Positions 8,462 to 15,093 of a DNA stretch of 34,938 nucleotides are shown here, piece by piece. The stretch is from NCBI GenBank assembly GCA_019084435.1, contig JAHRFV010000226.1, positions 1 through 34,938 of the forward strand. The letters run 5' to 3'. The notes under the pieces are model-generated. The model saw only the letters and a list, made by a program, of their open reading frames with translations, ran no database searches and was not told the DNA's origin. Origin of the DNA: Dethiosulfatibacter sp. (lineage in GTDB: Bacteria; Bacillota_A; Clostridia; Tissierellales; Dethiosulfatibacteraceae). The position numbers were made by a program, and so were the translations under genes. How positions within the stretch are numbered: position 1 is the stretch's first letter; each line of letters begins with the position of its first letter.

Positions 8462-8623
8462 CTAAACTCTCTTTCTTCCTGTTATTAAAGAGAAAACAAA
8501 CAAAATCAGAAATACAAAAAATAAAACTTTTGCTATGCTGGAAGCTGCTCCGGCAATTCCTCCAAATCCTAAAAGTGCTGCGATCAAAGCAACAACCAGA
8601 AATATGACTGTGTATCTTAGCAT
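8462..8623 (-). CDS. DUF1328 small membrane protein (YtjA-like)
   Basis: This 53-aa gene encodes [10 protein letters not shown], a glycine-rich central stretch ([17 protein letters not shown]) and a second hydrophobic helix ending GRKRV. This is the standard layout of the DUF1328/YtjA family of two-helix membrane proteins, which are often stress-induced. GAGGAGGG lies 6 bases before the ATG. It is 20 bases downstream of the first Phd-like gene and may share its transcript. The function is unknown in all members I know of. Confidence 0.88.
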   Translation of the reverse strand: MLRYTVIFLVVALIAALLGFGGIAGAASSIAKVLFFVFLILFVFSLITGRKRV

Positions 8624-8643
8624 TTAAATCCCTCCTCTTTTAT

Positions 8644-8916
8644 CTAATCAACTTGTTCAGTGACACTCTTTTCTTCTTTAGTTTCTTTCAAAAGAAAAGC
8701 TTCTGAAATTTTCTTTAAATCTTCTTCTTTTAATTCTTCAAAATAATCAAATAAAACCAGATATTTTTCATATTCAGCAAAAGAGAACAATACAGTGTCT
8801 AGCTGATTGTTTTTTAAGACGAATACTTTTCCAAATTTTTTTGCCTTATCTCTGCATTCCCGATAATTTTTTATCATATCAGAAGTCGAAACAATTGATT
8901 TTGCTAGAATTTTCAT
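8644..8916 (-). CDS. Phd/YefM-like antitoxin-type protein, paralogue 1
   Basis: This 90-aa protein follows the Phd/YefM pattern: a beta-strand and helix with IVSTSDMIKNYRECRDKA (residues 8-25), then FGKVFVLKNNQLDTVLFSFAEYEK, the usual repressor core with its EYE motif. The acidic C-terminal tail, where true antitoxins bind their toxin, is the part that differs from the two paralogues at 9093 and 9540. GAGGAG precedes the ATG by 8 bases. No RelE, Doc or other toxin gene lies beside it; the downstream neighbour is DUF1328. It may be an orphan DNA-binding regulator. The fold is well supported; an antitoxin role is doubtful. Confidence 0.78.
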   Translation of the reverse strand: MKILAKSIVSTSDMIKNYRECRDKAKKFGKVFVLKNNQLDTVLFSFAEYEKYLVLFDYFEELKEEDLKKISEAFLLKETKEEKSVTEQVD

Positions 8917-8966
8917 ATGGTTGGCTCCTCAATCATTAGCTGAAAAACACCCATTCCTTTACGTAC

Positions 8967-8995
8967 ATACTATACTAATTAATATTATTTGTCAA
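8967..8995 (-). promoter_or_regulatory. Sigma-A promoter of Phd-like paralogue 1
   Basis: On the minus strand -35 TTGACA (8995-8990) is followed after 17 bases by -10 TAGTAT (8972-8967). The same -35 and a 17-base spacer recur upstream of both paralogues, so the promoter was probably duplicated with the gene. Confidence 0.65.
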
Positions 8996-9054
8996 ATTAT
9001 TATTGTAATCATATATATTATATTTATTAACATTATTATTTAGTTTATCTGCAT

Positions 9055-9081
9055 AAAAAAAGAGCCCATTACTGAACTCTT
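9055..9081 (-). terminator. Terminator of Phd-like paralogue 2
   Basis: AAGAGTTC and GGGCTCTT form an 8-bp stem with G-U pairs on the minus strand and a six-base loop, followed by a T-run. It lies just after the stop of the gene at 9093. Confidence 0.75.
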
Positions 9082-9092
9082 CTAATCTAGCT

Positions 9093-9332
9093 CTATTTCA
9101 TTCCTTCTTTTAAGGAAGTTGTTATTCTTTCAATCTCTTCCTTTTCAAAATTCTCTAGGTATTCAATTACAGCTGAAAGATTTTCATACTCATCGATAGA
9201 GAGTAATACTGCATCAGGCCGATTGTTTTTTAAGATAAATATTTTCCCTAGCTCTTCAGCCTTATTTCTGCAATCCTTGTAATTTTTTATCATGTCCGAA
9301 TTTGATACAATCATTTTCGTTGATATTTTCAT
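9093..9332 (-). CDS. Phd/YefM-like antitoxin-type protein, paralogue 2
   Basis: This 79-aa protein is a close paralogue of its neighbours. It shares MIVSNSDMIKNYKDCRNKA, then GKIFILKNNRPDAVLLSIDEYENL, with a distinct C-terminal tail (FEKEEIERITTSL). Two ATGs are possible six bases apart. AAGGAG is only one base from the first but seven from the second, so the second (9332) is chosen, which also aligns with paralogue 1. It has its own promoter and terminator and no toxin neighbour. Confidence 0.78.
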   Translation of the reverse strand: MKISTKMIVSNSDMIKNYKDCRNKAEELGKIFILKNNRPDAVLLSIDEYENLSAVIEYLENFEKEEIERITTSLKEGMK

Positions 9333-9365
9333 GTTCATTCTCCTTAGTTAATCATTATGTAAAAC

Positions 9366-9394
9366 ATATTATATTGTTTTTCATTATTTGTCAA
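9366..9394 (-). promoter_or_regulatory. Sigma-A promoter of Phd-like paralogue 2
   Basis: TTGACA (9394-9389) and TAATAT (9371-9366) are spaced by 17 bases on the minus strand, ending about 33 bases before the start codon. An alternative TATAAT lies two bases closer to the -35. Confidence 0.65.
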
Positions 9395-9474
9395 TATAAA
9401 ATATGAACATAATCTCTGATAAAAAATAAGATTATTTAGTTTTCGGCTAATATTCCTTATAAAAACCATAGATT

Positions 9475-9501
9475 AAGGGCAAGAATTTTCTTGCCCTTTT
9501 T
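9475..9501 (+). terminator. Strong hairpin with plus-strand T-run
   Basis: AAGGGCAAG (9475-9483) pairs with CTTGCCCTT (9490-9498) and TTTTT follows on the plus strand. On the minus strand, where the flanking Phd-like gene is encoded, the tail is TTAATC, a poor terminator. It may still end that transcript, but its polarity points to a plus-strand RNA for which no gene is visible. Confidence 0.6.
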
Positions 9502-9539
9502 GTACATTCTATTTAAACGGTAATGCTGACAATCTATCA

Positions 9540-9788
9540 TTATTTTCCTGCTTTTGGTAAAACCTCATCAATATCCTCATTGTCTATTGATTCAATTTCA
9601 TCCAGACGCTCAATAAATTCTGATATTCTTTCATATTCTGCTATTGAATACAGAACAGCATCTGGTTTGTTGTTCTTCAAAATGAAAATTCTACCAAAAG
9701 TGCCTGCCTTGGCTCTACATGATTTATAACTCTTAATCATATCAGAGTTCGAAACAATTGCTTTTGCTGTTAATTTCACTAAGTTCAC
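9540..9788 (-). CDS. Phd/YefM-like antitoxin-type protein, paralogue 3
   Basis: This 82-aa protein is the third tandem paralogue: IVSNSDMIKSYKSCRAKA then FGRIFILKNNKPDAVLYS and IAEYERISEF, with an acidic tail (ESIDNEDIDEV) typical of a flexible antitoxin C-terminus. It starts at GTG 9788, with GAGAGG 5 bases upstream. A second GTG at 9779 would align better with the paralogues but is too far from the ribosome binding site. There is no toxin beside it. Confidence 0.76.
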   Translation of the reverse strand: MNLVKLTAKAIVSNSDMIKSYKSCRAKAGTFGRIFILKNNKPDAVLYSIAEYERISEFIERLDEIESIDNEDIDEVLPKAGK

Positions 9789-9811
9789 CAGTTCCTCTCT
9801 TGTACAACTAT

Positions 9812-9840
9812 ATCATACTCTTATAATTATTTAATGTCAA
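9812..9840 (-). promoter_or_regulatory. Sigma-A promoter of Phd-like paralogue 3
   Basis: TTGACA (9840-9835), a 17-base spacer and TATGAT (9817-9812) on the minus strand, about 24 bases before the GTG start. This is the same arrangement as for the other two paralogues. Confidence 0.7.
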
Positions 9841-9890
9841 ATTTATATGATTTTATTTATATTTATTATTGTTATTATTATCTTAAAATC

Positions 9891-9921
9891 AAAAAACAAG
9901 TGCCCAGACTAACTGAGCACT
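9891..9921 (-). terminator. Terminator of the MGDKSPK-type small gene
   Basis: AGTGCTCAG and CTGGGCACT pair on the minus strand with a 5-base loop and one mismatch, followed after one G by six T. It lies 8 bases past the stop of the 34-aa gene. T-runs on both sides make it potentially bidirectional. Confidence 0.72.
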
Positions 9922-9928
9922 TTTTCTA

Positions 9929-10033
9929 TTATTTAGATTTTTTTTCAGATTTAACTGGTGTTGCTGGAGAGGGACTGTTTTTTTCTGCTTTCTTTTTCTT
10001 CTTTTCTTTTTTCTTTGGACTCTTATCTCCCAT
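9929..10033 (-). CDS. MGDKSPK-type small basic protein
   Basis: This 34-aa gene starts MGDKSPKKKEKKKKKAEKN and continues with a Ser/Pro/Lys-rich tail. Very short proteins beginning MGDKSP followed by a lysine-rich tail recur widely in bacterial genomes; their role is not established, though the charge suggests nucleic acid or ribosome contact. GAGGAGG precedes the ATG by about 8 bases and a terminator follows directly, so this is a complete single gene despite its size. Confidence 0.75.
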   Translation of the reverse strand: MGDKSPKKKEKKKKKAEKNSPSPATPVKSEKKSK

Positions 10034-10103
10034 AAGTTACGCCTCCTCTAAAAGAATATTTAATTATTGAAATCATTGTATCAACTATTGTTTAAAATAT
10101 CAA

Positions 10104-10343
10104 TCAATTTTTTCTTCTTTTTTTATGCCAGTTTATCATAAACAAAACTCCAGTCAGTATAGCGGGAAAAGCTATGGTCATGCTCCATGATAAAGCTATG
10201 TACCATGGAATCTCAGCTTGCGTCAAAGTCATGCCCATATAAAGTAAGCCTGCACCGATAAAAGCTATACCGCCTACAATTTCATGTTTCCATGAAATGA
10301 TCAAGACTATCAAAAGCGCAAAGACAGGTATATTGTTTTTCAC
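10104..10343 (-). CDS. Small membrane protein, three predicted helices
   Basis: This 79-aa protein has hydrophobic helices at about residues 6-18, 23-42 and 50-70 and a basic C-terminus (HKKRRKN). The SWKHEIVGGIAFIGAG segment resembles a small conserved membrane family of Firmicutes (possibly DUF7670), which I cannot confirm. It starts at GTG 10343, only 4 bases after the stop of the DUF1638-GGDEF gene, so it is the last gene of the signalling operon and depends on coupling for translation. Confidence 0.6.
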   Translation of the reverse strand: MKNNIPVFALLIVLIISWKHEIVGGIAFIGAGLLYMGMTLTQAEIPWYIALSWSMTIAFPAILTGVLFMINWHKKRRKN

Positions 10344-10347
10344 TTCT

Positions 10348-11844
10348 TCAGTTTCGATTTCTTAACTTGTTAGCATACATCAGCTCGTCAGCCTTGGTCA
10401 TCAGTGTTTCGATTGATTCTTCATTGCTCTCTGATATTGCAAAACCAATTGAAAGTCCCACTTCTAAATGCTTTTGTACGCAACTATGGTTATAAATTCT
10501 GATTTCTTCCCTTATTCTAGCTTTAATGTCATTTGTAAGCTTGAAATCCGAATTTTTCAATATTGCCACAAATTCATCGCCGCCGATTCTAGCGACTGTA
10601 TCTGTTTCTCTAAAACTTCTTGTTAGTATGTCCGCAACTGCAATAATCAATTTGTCGCCTTCGGAATGTCCAAAATTATCATTTGTGTATTTCAATCGAT
10701 CTACATCGAACATGAAAACCGTGAAATAGTCCTCACGTGATTGTTTTTTAATAAAATCATTGATATAGGTCCGATTGTGCAGTCCTGTAAGGGCATCATG
10801 GTAGCTCAAGTACTGCAGTTTTTGTTCTGATTTGGTAAGTTTCTCAAATTGATCTATATTTGATAATGCCAGTCCGCTTATTCTAGCGATCTCAATAGCA
10901 AAATTCAGGTATTTATCTGTGTACTCAGGAAACAAAAAACTCCCAACATCAATTGCTCCGTAGAGTTTCTCATTCCATTGAATCTTGATACAAAATTTAT
11001 CCTGTTCCTTAAGAACCGTAAATAGTTTTTCTTTGTCCTCAAAAAAGTTGAGAATAAACTCTGGATAATCTGAAATACTCTCATCTTTGGTCCAATATTT
11101 GAAATCACGAGCGCCAAACAATATGGTAAATATCTCCTTAATCTTTTCAATGGTTTCTCTCTTATTGGTATATGCTGCTATCTTTCCCATCATATCTAAG
11201 ATGGCGGAATACTCTGCACATTGAGCCTGTACTGCTAAAAGTGATTGTTTACTCTCTTGATTCAGATTCTTCAATCGCCATTCGTGGACCAGGCTTCTGA
11301 TTATTATTTTAATGTTATCCATATCCATTGGTATGATGACAAAAGGCAAGTCTAAATATTCCGATAACTCAATCATATCTTTTTCATGATGCGGATCAAT
11401 ACCAGTATTAAAATAAATCAACTCTTTACAAAAGTCATGATAGAAAATCTTAGCAGTCTGCTGGTCGAATCCTGCTTCGGCAATACGGGCCCGCCAACTA
11501 TTAAGCCATCCAGATCCAATAATATAACCACCGTTTCTGATGATATAATCAATCATTTGTTCATTTAGCAGATGACTGAAGCAATAATTGGATGAACGTG
11601 CTTCTAATGATGATTCGATAGGAATCAGCTTTAGAACATCACAATATCTACTGCAAAGGACTAGTCCATTTTCTTTTTGTATGTTGAATTCTTCTATTAG
11701 CCTGGTCGTTTTCTCAACATTTTTTTTGTTTTCGCACATGGATGGAAAGGATTGGACAATCACATCCTCTAGTTTTTCCCGCTCAATAATACTTGAAATT
11801 TCAGGAAAATAGTTTTCACAAACAAAAATATTAAGTTTCTTCAT
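10348..11844 (-). CDS. Diguanylate cyclase with N-terminal DUF1638-like domain
   Basis: This 498-aa protein makes c-di-GMP. Residues 1-210 match the DUF1638 pattern: a Cys near the N-terminus (FVCENYFPE), paired Cys in LCSRYCDVL, then CFSHLLNEQMIDY, the GSGWLNSW signature, a YFNTGID signature and a final LPFVIIP strand. A GAF-like linker follows (about 215-340), then GGDEF (about 345-498) with an intact RIGGDEF active site and a RETD inhibitory I-site five residues before it. There is no membrane segment. The ATG directly abuts the UroD-like gene's TAG and uses a GAGGAG inside that gene, so the two proteins are made together. DUF1638 is normally a stand-alone protein near corrinoid methyltransferases; it is presumably the sensory input here. 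Confidence 0.85.
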   Translation of the reverse strand: MKKLNIFVCENYFPEISSIIEREKLEDVIVQSFPSMCENKKNVEKTTRLIEEFNIQKENGLVLCSRYCDVLKLIPIESSLEARSSNYCFSHLLNEQMIDYIIRNGGYIIGSGWLNSWRARIAEAGFDQQTAKIFYHDFCKELIYFNTGIDPHHEKDMIELSEYLDLPFVIIPMDMDNIKIIIRSLVHEWRLKNLNQESKQSLLAVQAQCAEYSAILDMMGKIAAYTNKRETIEKIKEIFTILFGARDFKYWTKDESISDYPEFILNFFEDKEKLFTVLKEQDKFCIKIQWNEKLYGAIDVGSFLFPEYTDKYLNFAIEIARISGLALSNIDQFEKLTKSEQKLQYLSYHDALTGLHNRTYINDFIKKQSREDYFTVFMFDVDRLKYTNDNFGHSEGDKLIIAVADILTRSFRETDTVARIGGDEFVAILKNSDFKLTNDIKARIREEIRIYNHSCVQKHLEVGLSIGFAISESNEESIETLMTKADELMYANKLRNRN

Positions 11845-12879
11845 CTATTGGCTCCTCATCAAGGGATACGTTCCAAATTTTCTGACTGCCTCTGACAGTT
11901 CAAGTAGAGTATCCTCAGACACCTGCCAAGGTATCTCGCCATGATTGTCTGATATGATCAATCCCCCTCCATCGCCAGCCTTTGATATAAGGTTCTGTAT
12001 TGTATCATTTGTTTTCTTATAATCCCAATTCACCATGTCTATACCATTTAGATTACCCAGCAAACAAATCTTATTCCTCGTCGCTTCTTTGATAACTGCA
12101 AGATCATCACTTTCACTAAACCCCAGAACCGCTGTCCCGGTTGTTATTAAGTCATCTATCACAGGTATGGTGATGCCTGAAGCTAGGTGTGTCGCAGTCG
12201 GACCTTTTACTCTGGCAATAGTGCGTCTATCTGTCAAGTATCCTGTAGTTAAATATGTATCTCTTTCAATCATATTCGGTGATGCCAATGGATTGAAATA
12301 GCATATTGCTGTTGCCCCTGCCTCCAATTGAGCGTTTGCCCACTCAACGCAAAAAGCCTCGTTGACTTCCATCAGCTTTTTGAACTCATCTTTCCTAAAA
12401 TAGATCATTTCCAGATATTTCTCGAAGCCCATTTGCATTACTGGTAACGAAAAAGGTGACATGACAACTCCAATAATTGGCGTCTCATTTCTAACCTCTT
12501 TTTTCAGAAGCTCTGTTGCAGTTAACACTTTTTTCAGACAATCGGTTTCATATACCAAAGGAGCTTTAATTCTTGAAATTTGTTCGAAATTTCTTATAAA
12601 TGGCTCCCCTGAATTTGGAGGGCCATCGTCAACAAAAACAACCTCTCCTCCAAAGGCTTCTATTTCAATAGGTGCATAAAAAAATGTGTAGATGCAATCA
12701 TTCTGATATTTTTCCTTCATCTTTAGCTGAGCCTTCACCACATTTTCAGGTTTTGAGAAATACTTCTTTATCGGTATCTGAAGCTCTTTCGCCCCATGTA
12801 GTGAAAGCAACAAAAACAAGGGAACCCTATCAGCTTCCTTATGACTGATTGCAGCCATAGTCCTTTCAAAAGAATTCAT
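11845..12879 (-). CDS. UroD/MtaA-like protein (methylcobamide methyltransferase fold) lacking zinc cysteines
   Basis: This 344-aa protein has the uroporphyrinogen-decarboxylase TIM-barrel fold used by MtaA/MtbA enzymes, which move a methyl group from a corrinoid protein to a thiol. The N-terminus NSFERTMAAISHKEADRVP is typical. The zinc site is abnormal: family HxC is HLA here, and the C-terminal Cys (family SPGC..P) is replaced in SDNHGEIPW, so only one His of the usual ligands remains. GTG at 12888 is possible, but ATG 12879 aligns with the family start. The ATG lies one base after the corrinoid protein's stop. It may bind methyl-corrinoid or a ligand without standard thiol transfer, perhaps as a sensor. 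Confidence 0.82.
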   Translation of the reverse strand: MNSFERTMAAISHKEADRVPLFLLLSLHGAKELQIPIKKYFSKPENVVKAQLKMKEKYQNDCIYTFFYAPIEIEAFGGEVVFVDDGPPNSGEPFIRNFEQISRIKAPLVYETDCLKKVLTATELLKKEVRNETPIIGVVMSPFSLPVMQMGFEKYLEMIYFRKDEFKKLMEVNEAFCVEWANAQLEAGATAICYFNPLASPNMIERDTYLTTGYLTDRRTIARVKGPTATHLASGITIPVIDDLITTGTAVLGFSESDDLAVIKEATRNKICLLGNLNGIDMVNWDYKKTNDTIQNLISKAGDGGGLIISDNHGEIPWQVSEDTLLELSEAVRKFGTYPLMRSQ

Positions 12880-12880
12880 T

Positions 12881-13528
12881 TCATTCACCGACCTTTCTAA
12901 ACTTATTTTCTATGATGTGAATTATGCTCGATGCATTTTTACCATCAATATCTGCTCCAACTCTTTCCCATAAAGTAGCATCTAATCTGAAAGGAGCTCC
13001 ACCGACAATTATTTGAGTTGTTAAGCCGTTTTCTACAAGCTTTGCTTTTACTTCTTTTACTTTTAGAGCAGATGGCAACATAAGTGTTGAGATCAACAAG
13101 AGCTCAATCTTGTTTTCCATAGTTTTCTCGACTACTTCCTGTACACTAAGTCCTTGGCCGAAGTCGATGATTTCAAATCCGCCAGCCCTAAGTATTGAGT
13201 ATACGATTCTCTTGCCCAAGGCGTGATGGTCCTGCAACACCCCAATAGCCATCTTAGGAATGTCTTTTCGCTTGATCTGCATAATTGGCAAGTATTTTTC
13301 AATTAGCTCCTCACAAATAACACCGGCCATATAGACCTGTGATAGCGAAATCGTTCCTGCTTCCCATCCATTTCCGATTGTCTCCAATGCATGAATGGCC
13401 ATATGCTCTAATTGTTGAAAGCTCTTATCTTCATCATAACACCTCTCAAATAATTCAGCTGCTTTTACCCTGTTTATTTGAAGTAGTGCAGTTTCAAATT
13501 CTTCTATTAACAACTCCATGTTGTTCAT
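12881..13528 (-). CDS. Corrinoid (B12)-binding protein, MtaC/MtbC-like
   Basis: This 215-aa protein has the two usual parts of methyltransferase corrinoid proteins: a four-helix cap (about residues 1-90, with WEAGTISLSQVYMAG) and a Rossmann B12 domain (about 92-215). The base-off motif DxHxxG is intact in LQDHHALGKR, followed by LLLISTLMLPSALKVKE and GGAPFR, and the terminal GADIDGKNAS matches the family GADAYGKNA. It can therefore carry cobalamin with His as lower ligand. The start at 13528 follows GAGGAGG by 9 bases; earlier in-frame codons overlap that site. It is coupled to the UroD-like gene, its likely partner. Confidence 0.9.
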   Translation of the reverse strand: MNNMELLIEEFETALLQINRVKAAELFERCYDEDKSFQQLEHMAIHALETIGNGWEAGTISLSQVYMAGVICEELIEKYLPIMQIKRKDIPKMAIGVLQDHHALGKRIVYSILRAGGFEIIDFGQGLSVQEVVEKTMENKIELLLISTLMLPSALKVKEVKAKLVENGLTTQIIVGGAPFRLDATLWERVGADIDGKNASSIIHIIENKFRKVGE

Positions 13529-13552
13529 TGATGTCATCCTCCTCAAAAATTA

Positions 13553-15058
13553 TCATTTAACTTTCAGTACCTTATCCAAAAATATCTTCGCCATCAGTGG
13601 GTCAAACTGAGTGCCTAGATTCCGTTTAATTTCCATTACAGCATCCTGTTTGCTCATGGCTTTTCTGTACGGTCTGTCTTCTGTCATGGCATCATAGGCA
13701 TCTACAACAGCTAGGATACGAGAAATCAAAGGGATTTTTTCTCCGGCTAATTTTTGAGGATAGCCTTCACCATCCCATCTTTCATGGTGGGTTAGGATAT
13801 ATTCCGCTATAGAGACAAGCTCTGGAGATGACATGGCAATCCTATACCCGATCTCCGGATGTTTTTTCATCTCGATCCACTCCTCTTGGCTCAGTTTGCC
13901 CGGTTTGTTCAGAATCTGATCGCTGATGCCTATTTTGCCGATATCATGTAATGTAGCCAATAACTCAAGATTGTTCATCTCATTTTCAGACAAACCAATC
14001 ATTCTACCCAATTGTTTTGACATGATTGCCATTCGCTCAGCATGCTCCTCGGTTTCATGACTTTTTTCAAGCATGGTAGCCTTGATTGACGATATTATTG
14101 TACTGTGTGAGCTTTTCTTCGCTAGCAACTTGTGCTGTATCATATAATCCTCAGCTTTTCTCATCACCTGAATCAAATCTTCCGATTCATTTTCTTTAGT
14201 GTCATAACCCAAAGACAAACTGATGTGTAGAATATCATTGGAAGCTTTTTTGTTGTAGATTTCACAAGCAACATAAATGTCATTTAGAATCCCCAAACAG
14301 GTTTCTCTGTCTGTATTAGGCAACAGGATGCTGAACTCATCACCACCGGTTCTCGCAAGAGTATCTTCAGGTCGACAGCATCCCTGAATAATTTTGGCTG
14401 TTTCAATGATGAGCTTATCCCCTTCCATCCTACCCAAAACATCGTTTACAAACTTCAAACCGTTTATATCTCCGATTACTGTAGACATTGGCAGATTGCT
14501 TTTTGTATCTAGCCTTGTCATTTCCAGTTCGAAATGTCTTCTGTTGAACACACCAGTTAGATGATCATGAAAACTGAGGTAAAAAAGGCGATCCTCCGTT
14601 TTTTTTCTTTCTGTGATATCCAAGAAGGTCACTAGACTAGCCCAGCTTTGTCCTTCATTGTATTTAACAGGAGTGCCAAACATCTCTAAAAGCATTTCTG
14701 ACCCATCAGGTCGTTTGACGATTATATTATCCACATGTGATGCTATGCCTTTCATACCTTTGACAATAGGTAAGTCTTCTATTGGGTAGGGTTTCATGTC
14801 TTCTTTCTTGTTGGCTTTAAAAGCCTCTATAATACTTCTTTCGCTAGCTTTTTTAAGGATCTCACTACCTAAAAACTCATAAGCCTTATCGTTTGCTATC
14901 AATGGTTTACCATCAGCGGCATCAACCATAAAGACACCTACAGGAAGCAAGCTCAACAGGGTAGAAAGGAGTCTGTTATGATTGGTTAGGTCTTCAACAC
15001 TTTTCTTCAGCTTTTCATTGAGTAGCTTTGCCTCTTCGAACTCATCGTACTTATCCAT
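13553..15058 (-). CDS. PAS-GGDEF-HD-GYP bifunctional c-di-GMP protein
   Basis: This 501-aa protein could both make and degrade c-di-GMP. A short coiled coil (residues 1-30) leads to a PAS domain (about 30-150). GGDEF follows (about 155-315) with an intact LARTGGDEFSILLPN site and an RPED I-site, then HD-GYP (about 325-500) with HDIGKIG, HHERWDGEGYP and DAYDAMTEDRPYR all present, so both activities look intact. There is no transmembrane segment, so the PAS domain senses a cytoplasmic signal or cofactor. It is 24 bases upstream of the corrinoid gene and 35 bases downstream of the related 671-aa protein. It has the conserved RNR-H motif in FNRRHFE of GGDEF. Confidence 0.93.
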   Translation of the reverse strand: MDKYDEFEEAKLLNEKLKKSVEDLTNHNRLLSTLLSLLPVGVFMVDAADGKPLIANDKAYEFLGSEILKKASERSIIEAFKANKKEDMKPYPIEDLPIVKGMKGIASHVDNIIVKRPDGSEMLLEMFGTPVKYNEGQSWASLVTFLDITERKKTEDRLFYLSFHDHLTGVFNRRHFELEMTRLDTKSNLPMSTVIGDINGLKFVNDVLGRMEGDKLIIETAKIIQGCCRPEDTLARTGGDEFSILLPNTDRETCLGILNDIYVACEIYNKKASNDILHISLSLGYDTKENESEDLIQVMRKAEDYMIQHKLLAKKSSHSTIISSIKATMLEKSHETEEHAERMAIMSKQLGRMIGLSENEMNNLELLATLHDIGKIGISDQILNKPGKLSQEEWIEMKKHPEIGYRIAMSSPELVSIAEYILTHHERWDGEGYPQKLAGEKIPLISRILAVVDAYDAMTEDRPYRKAMSKQDAVMEIKRNLGTQFDPLMAKIFLDKVLKVK

Positions 15059-15093
15059 AACCTAACACCTCACTCTTCATCCCCAACTTCAAC

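Noticed and set aside
8242..8607. Plus-strand 121-codon frame
   Set aside because: It lies opposite the surface protein's signal peptide and the DUF1328 gene, both of which have good starts and ribosome binding sites.
9834..10070. Plus-strand frame with a Phe/Ser-rich product
   Set aside because: It is the antisense of the lysine-rich MGDKSPK-type gene; the Phe run is the complement of the Lys codons.
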